A stretch of 64,000 bases of DNA from B30-G6 sp963701385 (GTDB taxonomy: Bacteria; Desulfobacterota; Desulfobacteria; Desulfobacterales; B30-G6): NCBI GenBank assembly GCA_963701385.1, contig CAVOZW010000009.1, forward strand, positions 1 through 64,000, in the 5' to 3' direction. This document shows positions 1 through 7,316 of the stretch, one piece after another. Every line of letters starts with the position of its first letter. Within the stretch, counting starts at the first letter, position 1. The position numbers and the translations under genes were made by a program. The notes beneath the pieces were generated by a model. It searched no databases. It worked only from the letters and a program-made list of their open reading frames with translations, and was not told the DNA's origin.

Positions 1-1
1 A

Positions 2-34
2 ATGGATACAGACGATTTATCTGATAAAGCATAA
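2..34 (+). pseudogene. Truncated N-terminus of a paralogue of the gene at 1774
   Basis: The first ten codons read MDTDDLSDKA and then stop. The gene at 1774 begins MDTDDFSDKA, and the DNA differs at only a few positions, mostly synonymous third bases. Base 1 also lies in the tail of a frame matching the end of the gene before 1774 (NGYR). A diverged copy of that two-gene cassette therefore runs into the window from the left and is cut off about ten codons into its second gene, where higB begins. The reading of the junction is inference. Confidence 0.6.
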
Positions 35-290
35 AGGGCTTAAAAAACTTTATGAATCGGGAAGTAAACAGGGTGTTAAACCGCAACATGTCACCCGTCT
101 GCGCTTGATATTAGCTCGACTCGATGCTATCAATGCAGTTGAGGACATGAACCTTCCCGGCCTTAGCTTGCACCCGCTTAAAGGATCATTGAAAAAATTT
201 TGGTCGGTTTCGGTATCGGGAAATTGGCGGGTTATTTTCTGTTTTGAACGCGGCTATGTGTTAGATGTCGATTATATAGATTATCATTAA
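3..290 (+). CDS. higB: HigB-type mRNA interferase toxin, 5' end altered or partial
   Basis: Toxin of a type II toxin-antitoxin pair; HigB proteins are RelE-fold ribosome-dependent mRNA nucleases. The frame is open from base 3 and reads HKGLKKLYESGS near the start, then LHPLKGSLKKFWSVSVSGNW and ends DVDYIDYH, all typical of the HigB/RelE family. No ATG precedes the HKGL motif; possible starts are CTG at 21, TTG at 105 (too short) or a codon left of the window. The first residues seem to have been replaced by the tail of the broken cassette at 1-34. higA follows after a 12-bp gap that holds AAGGAG, so the two are co-transcribed. Family assignment is firm; the start is not. Confidence 0.75.
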   Translation, partial: WIQTIYLIKHKGLKKLYESGSKQGVKPQHVTRLRLILARLDAINAVEDMNLPGLSLHPLKGSLKKFWSVSVSGNWRVIFCFERGYVLDVDYIDYH

Positions 291-302
291 GGAGCAAATA
301 AA

Positions 303-590
303 ATGGTCATGTATAATCCACCCCACCCTGGGGAAGTAATTCGGGAGCTTTGCATAGAACCTTTGGGCTTGTCTGTCACGAAGGCGGCTGAAGGTTTAGG
401 TGTTTCTCGCACCTCGTTATCTGAGTTGTTAAATGGACGGCGTGGCATATCACCGGAGATGGCAATACGGCTGTCAATGGCTTTTGGCGGCAGCGCTGAA
501 AGCTGGGTCACGCAGCAGGCGCAGTATGACCTATGGCAGGCAATGCAAGGCGCAGAAAGGATCAAACAACAGGTACGTGCATTTGCCTAA
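303..590 (+). CDS. higA: HigA-type antitoxin, XRE-family HTH
   Basis: Antitoxin that neutralises HigB and represses their shared promoter. The 95-residue protein has the HigA opening NPPHPGEVIRE (about residues 5-15) and a Cro/C1-type helix-turn-helix around residues 23-60 (SVTKAAEGLGVSRTSLSELL), then the family tail with a WVTQQAQYDLW stretch. The start is supported by AAGGAG at about 290-295; an in-frame ATG two codons later is the alternative. Toxin first and antitoxin second is the usual higBA order. Normal length and no lesion seen. Confidence 0.92.
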   Translation: MVMYNPPHPGEVIRELCIEPLGLSVTKAAEGLGVSRTSLSELLNGRRGISPEMAIRLSMAFGGSAESWVTQQAQYDLWQAMQGAERIKQQVRAFA

Positions 591-907
591 TGATTATCGT
601 CATTCCCCCGGAAAAAACTTCCATTTTGAAATTCACAACTATTGGGATCCCATCAAAGAAACATGTTCAAGCAGTGGAACTGTTGGAGAAACGTTCCCAT
701 AAGCCTCCTTATTGGAGGGTTGCGTTACCCGCCGCAGGCGGGCTCCGACCCCTTGAACCCCATTTTCAGGTGTTCCTGCGCACATTATGACATTTAACTT
801 ATTAATATTATTATGTATACATTCATTGCTTGATAACACATGGTCCTTGTGCATAGTGTGCATGGTGTCAATATTAACAGTATGTTGTGCATGTTGTCGG
901 TAGAAAA
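591..907. other. Intergenic stretch after higA
   Basis: No convincing gene. It holds the tRNA-derived direct repeat at 743-764 preceded by a small GC-rich inverted repeat (CCCGCCGCAGGCGGG, 729-743). The rest, up to the 20-bp repeat at 908, is AT-rich. Confidence 0.5.
743..764. repeat. Left copy of 22-bp direct repeat of tRNA-Pro (putative att site)
   Basis: These 22 bases are identical, in the same orientation, to 13092-13113, which is an internal part of the tRNA-Pro gene (tRNA positions 32-53, anticodon loop to T arm). The identity stops sharply on both sides. Such a repeat is expected at the two ends of an element integrated in a tRNA gene. Against a simple insertion, the bases left of this copy are not the displaced 3' part of the tRNA. 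Confidence 0.6.
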
Positions 908-927
908 GGGTAGACATAGGGTAGACA
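908..927. repeat. Left copy of 20-bp repeat (two GGGTAGACA units)
   Basis: Two GGGTAGACA units separated by TA. The same 20 bases occur in the same orientation at 12983-13002. Both copies lie 90-145 bp inside the tRNA-derived repeats at the ends of the island. Tandem 9-mers near the ends of an integrative element look like arm-type integrase binding sites; that function is inference. Confidence 0.6.
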
Positions 928-985
928 AAAATTGCCATTTAGACTTACATTGAACTTATTGAGGGTCAAGGGCAGGTTTATAGCC

Positions 986-1435
986 CTATTTCCTGAAATG
1001 CCGGTGATGGGTGATTGCCAGCTGAGTCATCATCTTGGTGACGTAATCAGGTGGGCGTCCATTCAGCCATCCAGGCATCCCTCCTTCTTCGATATATCCT
1101 ATAATTTCCTGAAACACATCTGCGCTGAATGTATAATCACCGAATTCTATGCTTAGGCTCTCCTGACGAAAGACGATTGGTATCTTCAATTGTACAGCAA
1201 AAGGCTGTATTGTCCTCTCGACAACTTGCCGACTTTGAGTGCCATAAGGCTTTTGCTTGAAACCGGAGCGGCTCTCCGGAAAAGGAAACAGTTTATAGAC
1301 CTCCCCGATGAAGCCTGTGAATTCGTAGCCGTATATAGCGCCGGATAAATTGCCGATCCTTTCCCTTTGTTGAATAGCATAGACCATTTTTTCGTCACGG
1401 CTTATCTTCAGTGTCAGCCCATTCGAGTGATCCAC
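986..1435 (-). CDS. Hypothetical protein, unrecognised
   Basis: A 149-codon frame starting at a GTG that directly follows an in-frame stop. The product is soluble and mixed in composition; I recognise no domain. It has a central stretch rich in aromatic and proline residues (VYKLFPFPESRSGF) and a histidine/arginine-rich end (HHRHFRK). No signal peptide or membrane segment is seen and no clear Shine-Dalgarno precedes the start, so the true start may be an internal ATG around 1386. It stands alone inside the island. It could be a fragment of a longer gene. Confidence 0.45.
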   Translation of the reverse strand: MDHSNGLTLKISRDEKMVYAIQQRERIGNLSGAIYGYEFTGFIGEVYKLFPFPESRSGFKQKPYGTQSRQVVERTIQPFAVQLKIPIVFRQESLSIEFGDYTFSADVFQEIIGYIEEGGMPGWLNGRPPDYVTKMMTQLAITHHRHFRK

Positions 1436-1583
1436 TCACAAAAATCAGTGCAAAAGAAAAAGTAGCGGTCCATGAGCAGCATGTCGGTTTCAATGTTAAA
1501 AAACCCTATTGGTATCCTGCCGTGGCTTTCCGAGGAAAATGAAATGGGCATAGTGGGGCGATCCCTGTATTAAAATTTAAAAA

Positions 1584-1787
1584 TTGAGGAATAGTGTAAC
1601 TGATTGTGATACCTTTAGCAAATGGAGGATTCTCTGTTCACAGGGTAAGAGCCATGATACCCGGCTATGGGAAGGTTTTCCAGTGTTGCTTGCAAATGTG
1701 GCTGAAAGTTATCAGCTTGAACCAGAAAGGGAACAGAGGATGAATGATCTTCGCATTATAGAAAGGGACTGGAATGGATACAGATGA
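1584..1787 (+). pseudogene. C-terminal fragment of an unknown island gene
   Basis: The frame ends DTRLWEGFPVLLANVAESYQ and then an acidic and basic tail to WNGYR. The protein-like part begins near 1656; the first 24 codons look like non-coding filler. I recognise the RLWEGFPVLLAN stretch as typical of the end of a longer conserved hypothetical protein, but cannot name the family. The stop overlaps the ATG of the next gene by a few bases, which is how an intact two-gene cassette would be arranged. A second broken copy of this junction occurs at base 1. Confidence 0.45.
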
Positions 1788-2058
1788 TTTTTCAGATAAG
1801 GCATATGGGATAATTGTTGCTGCTGCGATGGTATCCGATACCTTAAAGGCAGAACTTGGTGCTTTGAGTTCACGATATAAAACCGAAGATGAATGGTTAC
1901 GCGGAGTCAGAAAAAAACTCAAAAATATAATGGCAGAACCGGGTGAGTATGTCGATTACTGGAATCTTGAAATAGAGGAGGGTGTTTCCGAGGCGGAAAT
2001 AAAAAAGACAGCTATAAAGCTTGTAGCCACAGCTGACGAATTATTGCGCGGACACTAA
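1774..2058 (+). CDS. Hypothetical protein, second gene of a two-gene cassette
   Basis: A 94-residue soluble protein, MDTDDFSDKAYGIIVAAAMV at the start, then a helical, charged body containing WLRGVRKKLKNIM and a C-terminal helix. No known motif, signal peptide or membrane segment. Translation probably couples to the upstream fragment, whose stop overlaps this start. The homologous start at window base 2 shows that the gene exists in at least two copies locally. The tight overlap with a partner gene would fit a regulator pair or toxin-antitoxin-like unit, but nothing in the sequence proves it. Confidence 0.6.
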   Translation: MDTDDFSDKAYGIIVAAAMVSDTLKAELGALSSRYKTEDEWLRGVRKKLKNIMAEPGEYVDYWNLEIEEGVSEAEIKKTAIKLVATADELLRGH

Positions 2059-2096
2059 ATAGAGAAGAAAACCAATTCAATTAAACATTAAAAGAG

Positions 2097-2195
2097 TCAA
2101 GAATGGACTTGACCCCTTTGTATCTTCTCCACACCCTGTGCTATCGTTTTCAGGCCATCCACTACTGCTTTCAAGGCTACATCAAGTTCTTTCAT
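2097..2195 (-). CDS. Short ORF, 32 residues, strong ribosome binding site
   Basis: A 33-codon frame coding for a small amphipathic helix-like peptide beginning MKELDVALKAVVDGLKT. It is preceded by AGGAGG eight bases before the ATG, a much better site than most genes in this region have. The composition (VDGLKTIAQGVEKI) looks like a regular heptad helix. Function unknown. Supported only by the ribosome binding site and helix periodicity. Confidence 0.45.
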   Translation of the reverse strand: MKELDVALKAVVDGLKTIAQGVEKIQRGQVHS

Positions 2196-2345
2196 AATAT
2201 TCCTCCTGTGGGGTAAATTTCCAGACAAGATAGTACAGAAGTGGAAAAATACAAGTGGAAGTATGAAGTTTTTTTAAGTATGTAATGGGAAAGATCTCGT
2301 TAATGATTTGACTATTCAATCGATGTATTGAAGTCGGAATTACGC

Positions 2346-2768
2346 TTATTCACCCCAAGCGCTTTTCAATTTCTCGTCTGTTGCAAAGATATAGTCCTTG
2401 GCATGGGTGGCCTTTCCAAACCTGAGTGTAATAACCGTCACACCAGCGAGCGTCACTTTTTTACCGACCTTGTTTATGTTGTCCTCATCCCATTCCACTG
2501 TAACGACATTGGTACCGACAAAATCAAAAAGGTTCTGAATACAAACGTTCTTGGGTGTGATATTAAAGGTTGGGAATTGATCTAATAGTTTGTTAAACCA
2601 CTCCTCTATTGCTTCTTTACCCTTGAAAGTTCCTGCAGCCGAGATGTTTCCCGGATAGACAAATGCAGCATCATCATGCCAGTTTTTTAGAAAGTTTTTA
2701 ATGTCCCTGTTGTTCAAGAGATCGTACGAGGAAGTGACCTTGCTCTTGGCGATAAGTGCTCCTATCAT
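2346..2768 (-). CDS. SnoaL-like / NTF2-fold protein
   Basis: A 140-residue protein of the SnoaL-like polyketide cyclase/NTF2 superfamily, small cone-shaped proteins that bind or isomerise hydrophobic ligands. Seen: an N-terminal helix with LLNNRDIKNFLKNWHDDAAF, the GTFKGKEAIEEWFNKLLDQF segment typical of the family, and a beta-rich second half. Length is usual. The ATG is preceded by AAGGAG. Substrate cannot be told. It is followed closely by nothing on its strand; the barrel gene lies upstream in its own direction, 24 bp away, so the two may be one operon. Confidence 0.75.
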   Translation of the reverse strand: MIGALIAKSKVTSSYDLLNNRDIKNFLKNWHDDAAFVYPGNISAAGTFKGKEAIEEWFNKLLDQFPTFNITPKNVCIQNLFDFVGTNVVTVEWDEDNINKVGKKVTLAGVTVITLRFGKATHAKDYIFATDEKLKSAWGE

Positions 2769-2792
2769 GGTATTCTCCTTTACTTGGTATGG

Positions 2793-3644
2793 TTAAAATT
2801 CCAAACCAATGCGAAGCCCGAATTGTGTTATTTCATTTTCGGATTCAATAAAGTCGAATCTTTGATCTCCGAATTTTGCCGTTGTTGAATCAGTCTCATT
2901 CACTTTCCAATAGCTAACATACGGCTGAAATACAAATGCGAAGTCATCAGATATTTTGGCCTTAAAATCTGATGTTAATTTTAATCCAAAAGCCTCTCCA
3001 AATTTAATCTTATTTTCCGGATCATTTGCATCTGGATATGCATCACCAAGGAACGTTTTCGCATTACCACCAACAATTAAATCATACTCGACTCTAACCT
3101 TGCATAACCATTTGTTATCTAATTGAAATGATATTTCCATCCCAATAGGGACATAATAATAAATTGAATTTTTCTGATATGATTCATCTCCAGAATATTC
3201 ATCACGCCAGCGAAAGAATGCAAAACCGATATAAGGTGTTAGTAATCGACTTTTGTTAAAGAAATCTACACCGGATAATACCCGAAGTTCTGTTATCCGA
3301 TCATAATTTGTTGTTCTATTATTATCAGATTTCTGTAGGGAATCATTTTCATAACCATACATTTTACCATCATAAAGGGGATTGCCAAAGATATGCTCCA
3401 TTTCGTAGCCAAACATAAAACTCTTTGCGTGAAAAATACCGCTCAGATATAAACCTGTAAAACTACCTTCCATTTTTCCCATATCGGTCTGGTGGCTTTG
3501 AAGCAATGAAATAGACGCACCGAATATTGTTTTATAAAATGGTGCAAGATCCTCTTCTGTTGCTGTGTCTGCAATGGCAGCAGAATATTTTAGAGGAAGA
3601 ATTATAATCATTGATAGAATAATAATAGCATTGACTACTTTCAT
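2793..3644 (-). CDS. Putative outer-membrane beta-barrel protein
   Basis: A 283-residue protein with an N-terminal signal peptide (hydrophobic core IIILSMIIILPL, cleavage probably after the Ala-rich stretch near residue 24), then alternating amphipathic strands rich in Tyr, Phe and Gly, and a C-terminal Phe (LRIGLEF), the usual signature for BAM insertion. No known porin family is recognised. A Shine-Dalgarno-like GGGGGAGG stands just before the start. It probably forms a small barrel of 8-12 strands in the outer membrane. It could be shared in transcription with the SnoaL-like gene. Confidence 0.7.
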   Translation of the reverse strand: MKVVNAIIILSMIIILPLKYSAAIADTATEEDLAPFYKTIFGASISLLQSHQTDMGKMEGSFTGLYLSGIFHAKSFMFGYEMEHIFGNPLYDGKMYGYENDSLQKSDNNRTTNYDRITELRVLSGVDFFNKSRLLTPYIGFAFFRWRDEYSGDESYQKNSIYYYVPIGMEISFQLDNKWLCKVRVEYDLIVGGNAKTFLGDAYPDANDPENKIKFGEAFGLKLTSDFKAKISDDFAFVFQPYVSYWKVNETDSTTAKFGDQRFDFIESENEITQFGLRIGLEF

Positions 3645-3676
3645 ATATCACCTCCCCCAGATTGAATCTTAATGCA

Positions 3677-4327
3677 TTAAAGATATAGATTTCTCTTCTT
3701 ATATGGAGAAAAACAGACACTTTTGCAATACCCATCAGGATACCTATCAATCTTCACCCTCAACCTCTCCCCCAGAAACTTACTTGTCTCTGCCAACTCT
3801 CTGTAGATCAACTCAGCACCCTTCCTGTATCTTTCAATCATCCTATCATCCCAGTGATCAGGAGGTGGCTGTAGGTTGGTAATACGATCAGCCATTTTAA
3901 CCATCCAGATCTCCCGTGGCTGCTGCTTGATCCTGTGGAGATAGTCTTCCAGTTGCATCCAGCGTCTTTCAAACTTACCTAAATCAGGCCCGATGGTTTC
4001 ATCTATGGTTAGTGCCATAACGCCATCAGCAACATCTACATCGAATTGTTCCTTAACATCATCATATGTAATATCCGTATCTTCAATAGTGTCATGTAAT
4101 AAGGCAACATGAACAGCCAGATCAGGTTTGTTGACCTGCTCAACAGCCAGTGCAGCAGTGATCTCCATGGCAACAAGGCTGACGTGTACGATGTATGGAA
4201 GGTCAGTACCGGGTACGAGCTGGCCGTTGTGAGCTTCTGCTGCGAATTTGTATGTTTTGATGTAAGTATCTTGTGACCATCTGGAATACATATAGACCCT
4301 ATTGGCTATTTTTGCATTTGCTTCCAC
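3677..4327 (-). CDS. HD-domain phosphohydrolase, SpoT/MESH1-like
   Basis: Protein of the HD superfamily close to the (p)ppGpp hydrolase domain. Seen: AAEAHNGQ (first metal histidine), LPYIVHVSLVAMEI, the HDTIEDT motif with the paired His-Asp (about residue 79), and VKMADRITNL with a distal Asp, in the order and spacing of SpoT/MESH1 hydrolases. There is no synthetase domain, so a stand-alone small alarmone hydrolase is likely, though other nucleotide substrates are possible. The start at 4327 overlaps the end of the upstream gene by 22 bp; an internal ATG about 36 bp later (MYSRWSQ) is a good alternative. Confidence 0.75.
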   Translation of the reverse strand: MEANAKIANRVYMYSRWSQDTYIKTYKFAAEAHNGQLVPGTDLPYIVHVSLVAMEITAALAVEQVNKPDLAVHVALLHDTIEDTDITYDDVKEQFDVDVADGVMALTIDETIGPDLGKFERRWMQLEDYLHRIKQQPREIWMVKMADRITNLQPPPDHWDDRMIERYRKGAELIYRELAETSKFLGERLRVKIDRYPDGYCKSVCFSPYKKRNLYL

Positions 4328-4719
4328 AGTTTTGCAATCTCATGAAAATCCAATCCTTCAAGCCTTTTCTCTTGGCTGAATCTCTGCCACTCAGTTAGTT
4401 TCTTTTTGGTCTTGATCTGGGTGTCAATATCCTCTGCATCGTGCAGGATGGACGAAAGTTCAATCACCTCGATATGAGCAGGACAGTCCTTCCAATTGTG
4501 TTCCCAGCAGACAATCATGTCTACACCATCAGGATCATGTTTATGAGAGACAAAGTTATTGCTCTTAAATTCAAACTCGATGCGGACCTCTTCCCAACGA
4601 TTCTTTCCAACTTTTCTACGTGCGATGCAGTCCGGAAACCCTGCTTGTATTGACTCTATCTGCAGATCAAAGGTTTCATGGAGGACACCAAAAAGATAAA
4701 CGACGCCATGTTCATTCAC
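4306..4719 (-). CDS. Hypothetical protein, possible PD-(D/E)XK nuclease fold
   Basis: A 137-residue protein. The pattern GFPDCIA near residue 27 followed by RIEFEFKSNNF near residue 47 matches the PD...(D/E)XK arrangement of small endonuclease-like folds (Asp, then Glu-x-Lys). It continues with VDMIVCWEHNWKDCP. No partner methylase is present, so it is not a simple restriction enzyme. It is co-directional with and overlaps the HD hydrolase gene, implying one transcript. Fold assignment is inference from the motif alone. Confidence 0.55.
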   Translation of the reverse strand: MNEHGVVYLFGVLHETFDLQIESIQAGFPDCIARRKVGKNRWEEVRIEFEFKSNNFVSHKHDPDGVDMIVCWEHNWKDCPAHIEVIELSSILHDAEDIDTQIKTKKKLTEWQRFSQEKRLEGLDFHEIAKLWKQMQK

Positions 4720-5140
4720 AGGGGATCATGACAATGATTTATAGTCTATCCTATCTCCATAAACTCTGCGCTTTTTAACTGACATGATGAGCCTTTCAAA
4801 TTCATTTAACGTTAATCCCGTAACTAAATTTCAGCATCTTCCATATACTGCCCGTGATATTTCCACTTTAAACAACAAAACCCCACCTCCCAATTCTGAG
4901 AAGCAGGGTTTCCAATCATTATATACGCTCTCCATCTTTACGGTTAATATTTGGAGCAGCTATTAAAGCATACGTATAATTGCACAATCAAACAGATAAA
5001 GCAAGGCTTAGGGCGTATATGTTTGACATTATAGGTTATCTTTGGCATTCTTTGTGGTATCCCTCCACCGGCACTACACCGATACAGGAACATGCAGCAT
5101 GGCACTAACGAAAGCACATCTCATTATATAAGGACTCTCT
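4720..5140. other. Intergenic stretch between divergent genes
   Basis: 421 bp separating leftward and rightward transcription units, so it should hold both promoters. No gene-like frame is convincing and no clear consensus promoter stands out. Confidence 0.4.
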
Positions 5141-5371
5141 GTGAAAAAACCATCAAAGCTAATTGACATCTTATGTTTTGTGATAGGACCAATGCTGTTG
5201 ATTCCTTCTATACTGAATTTATCACATGGAGTTACAGGTAGACCTGGTGGGCCTATCTATTACTATTATAATGAATCTACATTAATGGTCTTAGCCACCG
5301 GTGTTGCTTTAATCTCTTTGGGGTTTTTAAGAATATACTGGAGAAAACGATCCGATAAAAATAGAAATTAG
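5141..5371 (+). CDS. Small two-helix membrane protein
   Basis: A 76-residue protein starting at GTG with AAGGA nine bases upstream. Two hydrophobic segments (about residues 8-25 and 46-64) flank a Gly/Tyr-rich loop, and the tail is strongly basic (YWRKRSDKNRN), placing the C-terminus inside. No known family is recognised. Confidence 0.55.
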   Translation: MKKPSKLIDILCFVIGPMLLIPSILNLSHGVTGRPGGPIYYYYNESTLMVLATGVALISLGFLRIYWRKRSDKNRN

Positions 5372-5463
5372 ATGATTGACTTTTTTTAGATACATAAATC
5401 ATGGGGAATACATATTCTTGCATCTTTTTTATAATAGGAAGGCCGAACAAGGTTTAGGGGCGA

Positions 5464-5633
5464 TGGAGCGTGAAAAGATTGACTGTATATTCTGTGGCGG
5501 TATCGCAAAGATCAAGGAACAAAATGAACTGATAATTGTATCATGCCCTAAGTGCAAGCGTGAAACTGAGTTGGATGAATACCAAGATACCTTTGATCAA
5601 TGGCTGGGCGACATCCGCAATGATAATAATTGA
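5464..5633 (+). CDS. Zinc-ribbon small protein
   Basis: About 56 residues from the ATG at 5464 (MEREKIDCIFCGGI). Two CxxC knuckles (CIFC and CPKC, about 20 residues apart) make a zinc ribbon, followed by an acidic tail. A longer frame from 5376 exists but its first part is not protein-like, and a purine-rich stretch precedes 5464. It lies 36 bp upstream of the DsrE-like gene and may share its mRNA. Function unknown. Confidence 0.55.
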
Positions 5634-5669
5634 GGTGTAACTTCAAACTATAGAGGAGGGAGATAAGCT

Positions 5670-6020
5670 ATGGCAAATTTTCTATTTGTTTTGAGCAGGG
5701 ATGACAATGAGGCTGCAACGAGGTGTTTTCAATTTTCCAAGATCGCTCATTCAAAAGGACACAAAACAGATATTTTTCTTATTGATAATGGTGTTGAGTG
5801 GGCTAACTCTGAGCGATATTTAGATGAAAAAACAGCAACTGGTGATTGCCCGAATGATTACCTGCCCTACCTTGTGGAAAACCAAGTGCCCATTGGCGTC
5901 TGAACCCCATGCGCTAAAGCTCGTCAGGTTGACGAGGCAAAATTCTTTTCAAATATGTTGTTAGATGGCGGGCCGCATTTGATTGACTTGGCGGCAGAAG
6001 CTAAGGTGTTTAACTTTTGA
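5670..6020 (+). CDS. DsrE-family selenoprotein, Sec encoded by in-frame TGA
   Basis: A DsrE/TusD-like sulfur-carrier-fold protein of 116 residues if the TGA at 5901-5903 is read as selenocysteine. Before it the frame reads MANFLFVLSRDDNEAATRCF and ends LVENQVPIGV. After it the same frame continues TPCAKARQVDEAKFF and runs to a true stop at 6018-6020 (ending AKVFNF). The Cys-containing paralogue at 45094-45453 reads VPILVCTPCAATR at the same place, so the TGA replaces the first Cys of a CTPC motif, giving UTPC. A perfect 7-bp hairpin with a GGT loop begins 17 bases after the TGA. AGGAGG precedes the ATG. DsrE-like selenoproteins are known from delta-proteobacteria and marine metagenomes. A plain nonsense mutation is the alternative. 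Confidence 0.85.
5920..5936 (+). promoter_or_regulatory. Bacterial SECIS hairpin of the DsrE-like selenoprotein
   Basis: CTCGTCA (5920-5926) pairs perfectly with TGACGAG (5930-5936) around a GGT loop. The loop starts 23 bases after the TGA, inside the distance known for bacterial SECIS elements, and has G in its first two positions; GGU also occurs in the E. coli fdhF SECIS loop bound by SelB. Confidence 0.8.
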
Positions 6021-6071
6021 AATTATAACCTTCCATGGTTCACTTGAACCGTATCAAACATTCGCAAATTA

Positions 6072-6224
6072 ATGTTCATCTTCTTAGACACAGAAACCAC
6101 AGGATCAGGACCAGAAGACAGGCACTGCTAAATCGCCTACAAGACAGAAGCTAGCACCACAGCTAATGAATTGTTCAATCCCGGTATGCCGATATCTGTA
6201 GAAGTTATGGCTAATGGCGTCTAA
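6072..6224 (+). pseudogene. N-terminal remnant of a DEDD 3'-5' exonuclease
   Basis: The frame from the ATG reads FIFLDTETTGSGPEDRHC, the first DEDD exonuclease motif (Asp-x-Glu-Thr-Thr-Gly), then a TAA where family members have Gln, then IAYKTEAS and NELFNPGMPISVE before a stop at 6222-6224. The stop is TAA, so it is not selenocysteine. The catalytic centre beyond the first motif is missing. A piece that looks like the far C-terminus (DUF3820-like) of such a gene lies at 6900-7028. Confidence 0.65.
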
Positions 6225-6242
6225 AGAACAGAGGTGATAGGT

Positions 6243-6845
6243 ATGAAACGTATTATTTGTCATGGAGACAGTTTGACCGAAGGGAAAGATATCGAGGCGG
6301 CATACCGCTGGTCTTCCTTGTTGCAAAACGGATTGGGTACAGAGGTAATCAACACCGGGATAGGAGGCGACACAACGGCAGGATTGCTGAGCCGATTCGC
6401 AACAGATGTCATCCCACACAAACCCGATGCGGTGATTCTCATGGGGGGAATAAACGATTTTTGGTGGGATCTGCCGATTAACACCGTAATCGCTAACCTG
6501 CTTACCATGGCCTACCATTCCCAATTTCATGAGATTGCACCCTTGTTTGGATTGCCGATGCCCTTTGATATTGATCGAGCGGCCAAACAACCATACAGCC
6601 CACCTGAAGCAGGCTATGACCAACTTTTGGCCAAAGTGAAGTCTCTGGGGAAAAAACTTAAATCAATTGCGGATGAGAGTGATATCCCAGTACTGGATTT
6701 TTATCACCTGTTCATTGATGATGACGATCAAATCTGCCAACACTTATTTTTGGATGATGGGGTTCATGCCAATCGGCAAGGACATAGACTGATGGCTGAA
6801 TTGGCAATGTCACAAATTGGGAACCTGTTCTTTTTGAAAACCTGA
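6243..6845 (+). CDS. SGNH/GDSL-family hydrolase
   Basis: An esterase or lipase-like hydrolase of 200 residues. All four SGNH blocks are present: GDSLTEG near residue 8 (nucleophile Ser), GIGGDTT (oxyanion Gly), GGIND (Asn) and DDGVHAN near residue 174 (Asp-x-x-His of the triad). No signal peptide, so cytoplasmic. The start at 6243 is chosen because GAGGTG lies six bases before it; a GTG nine bases earlier overlaps that site. The gene lies exactly between two fragments of one exonuclease gene. Substrate unknown. Confidence 0.85.
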   Translation: MKRIICHGDSLTEGKDIEAAYRWSSLLQNGLGTEVINTGIGGDTTAGLLSRFATDVIPHKPDAVILMGGINDFWWDLPINTVIANLLTMAYHSQFHEIAPLFGLPMPFDIDRAAKQPYSPPEAGYDQLLAKVKSLGKKLKSIADESDIPVLDFYHLFIDDDDQICQHLFLDDGVHANRQGHRLMAELAMSQIGNLFFLKT

Positions 6846-6899
6846 ATTTTGCGAATCTTGGTTGATTGCTGAGAATTTCGTAAACACAAGGGGCTTAAA

Positions 6900-7028
6900 A
6901 TGGCAGAGGTACCCGAAGATTATCTTGAATGGTTGTCCGGTACTGACCTTGATGAGGATCTGGGGTATACTGTGCGGCACTATCTTGATGGACCGACACG
7001 GGATGTTAAATATGATTCCAGTATCTGA
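6900..7028 (+). pseudogene. DUF3820-like C-terminal remnant
   Basis: The frame reads MAEVPEDYLEWLSGTDLDED then LGYTVRHYLDG. This PEDYLEWL...DEDLxYTVxxYL pattern is the DUF3820 domain, which some DEDD exonucleases carry at the C-terminus. No proper start or upstream part of the domain is present. With 6072-6224 it is most simply read as the other end of one disrupted gene. Confidence 0.55.
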
Positions 7029-7278
7029 GCAGCAGCAGCATATCAAATGTCCGTTCTGCGAGACAGGTTATATCCTGCCAAGAGCTGGCCATTCAGGTTG
7101 CCCAAAGTGCTATGTAAAGGTATGGCTGGATGACCGTCTGGAGTTTATCTTCGTTGATAAAAGTACCTTGAGACTCCCTATTCATGGCACGGTGTGCCCA
7201 AGTTGTGGGTTAGTGCAGGGTGATAAAAATGATAGGTTCTTATACTGTGGTGTTGGGTTGTTCAATACTGTTCAATGA
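7003..7278 (+). CDS. Double zinc-ribbon protein
   Basis: About 90 residues from ATG at 7003 or 7012. Two zinc knuckle pairs are seen: CPFC with CPKC about 20 residues later, and CPSCG with a later YCG. Such proteins bind zinc and often nucleic acid or protein partners. It overlaps the end of the DUF3820 remnant in another frame. No function can be assigned, and the gene may itself be rearranged. Confidence 0.45.
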   Translation: MLNMIPVSEQQQHIKCPFCETGYILPRAGHSGCPKCYVKVWLDDRLEFIFVDKSTLRLPIHGTVCPSCGLVQGDKNDRFLYCGVGLFNTVQ

Positions 7279-7316
7279 ATCGGTAATGTATCAAAATCTA
7301 AAGGAATAGATCAAAG

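Noticed and set aside
5670..5903. Reading the DsrE-like gene as a truncated 77-residue protein
   Set aside because: The frame remains open and homologous to the Cys paralogue after the TGA, and a SECIS-like hairpin follows, so selenocysteine explains it better.
6129..6131. Selenocysteine in the exonuclease fragment
   Set aside because: The in-frame stop is TAA at a Gln position, and the gene is truncated anyway.
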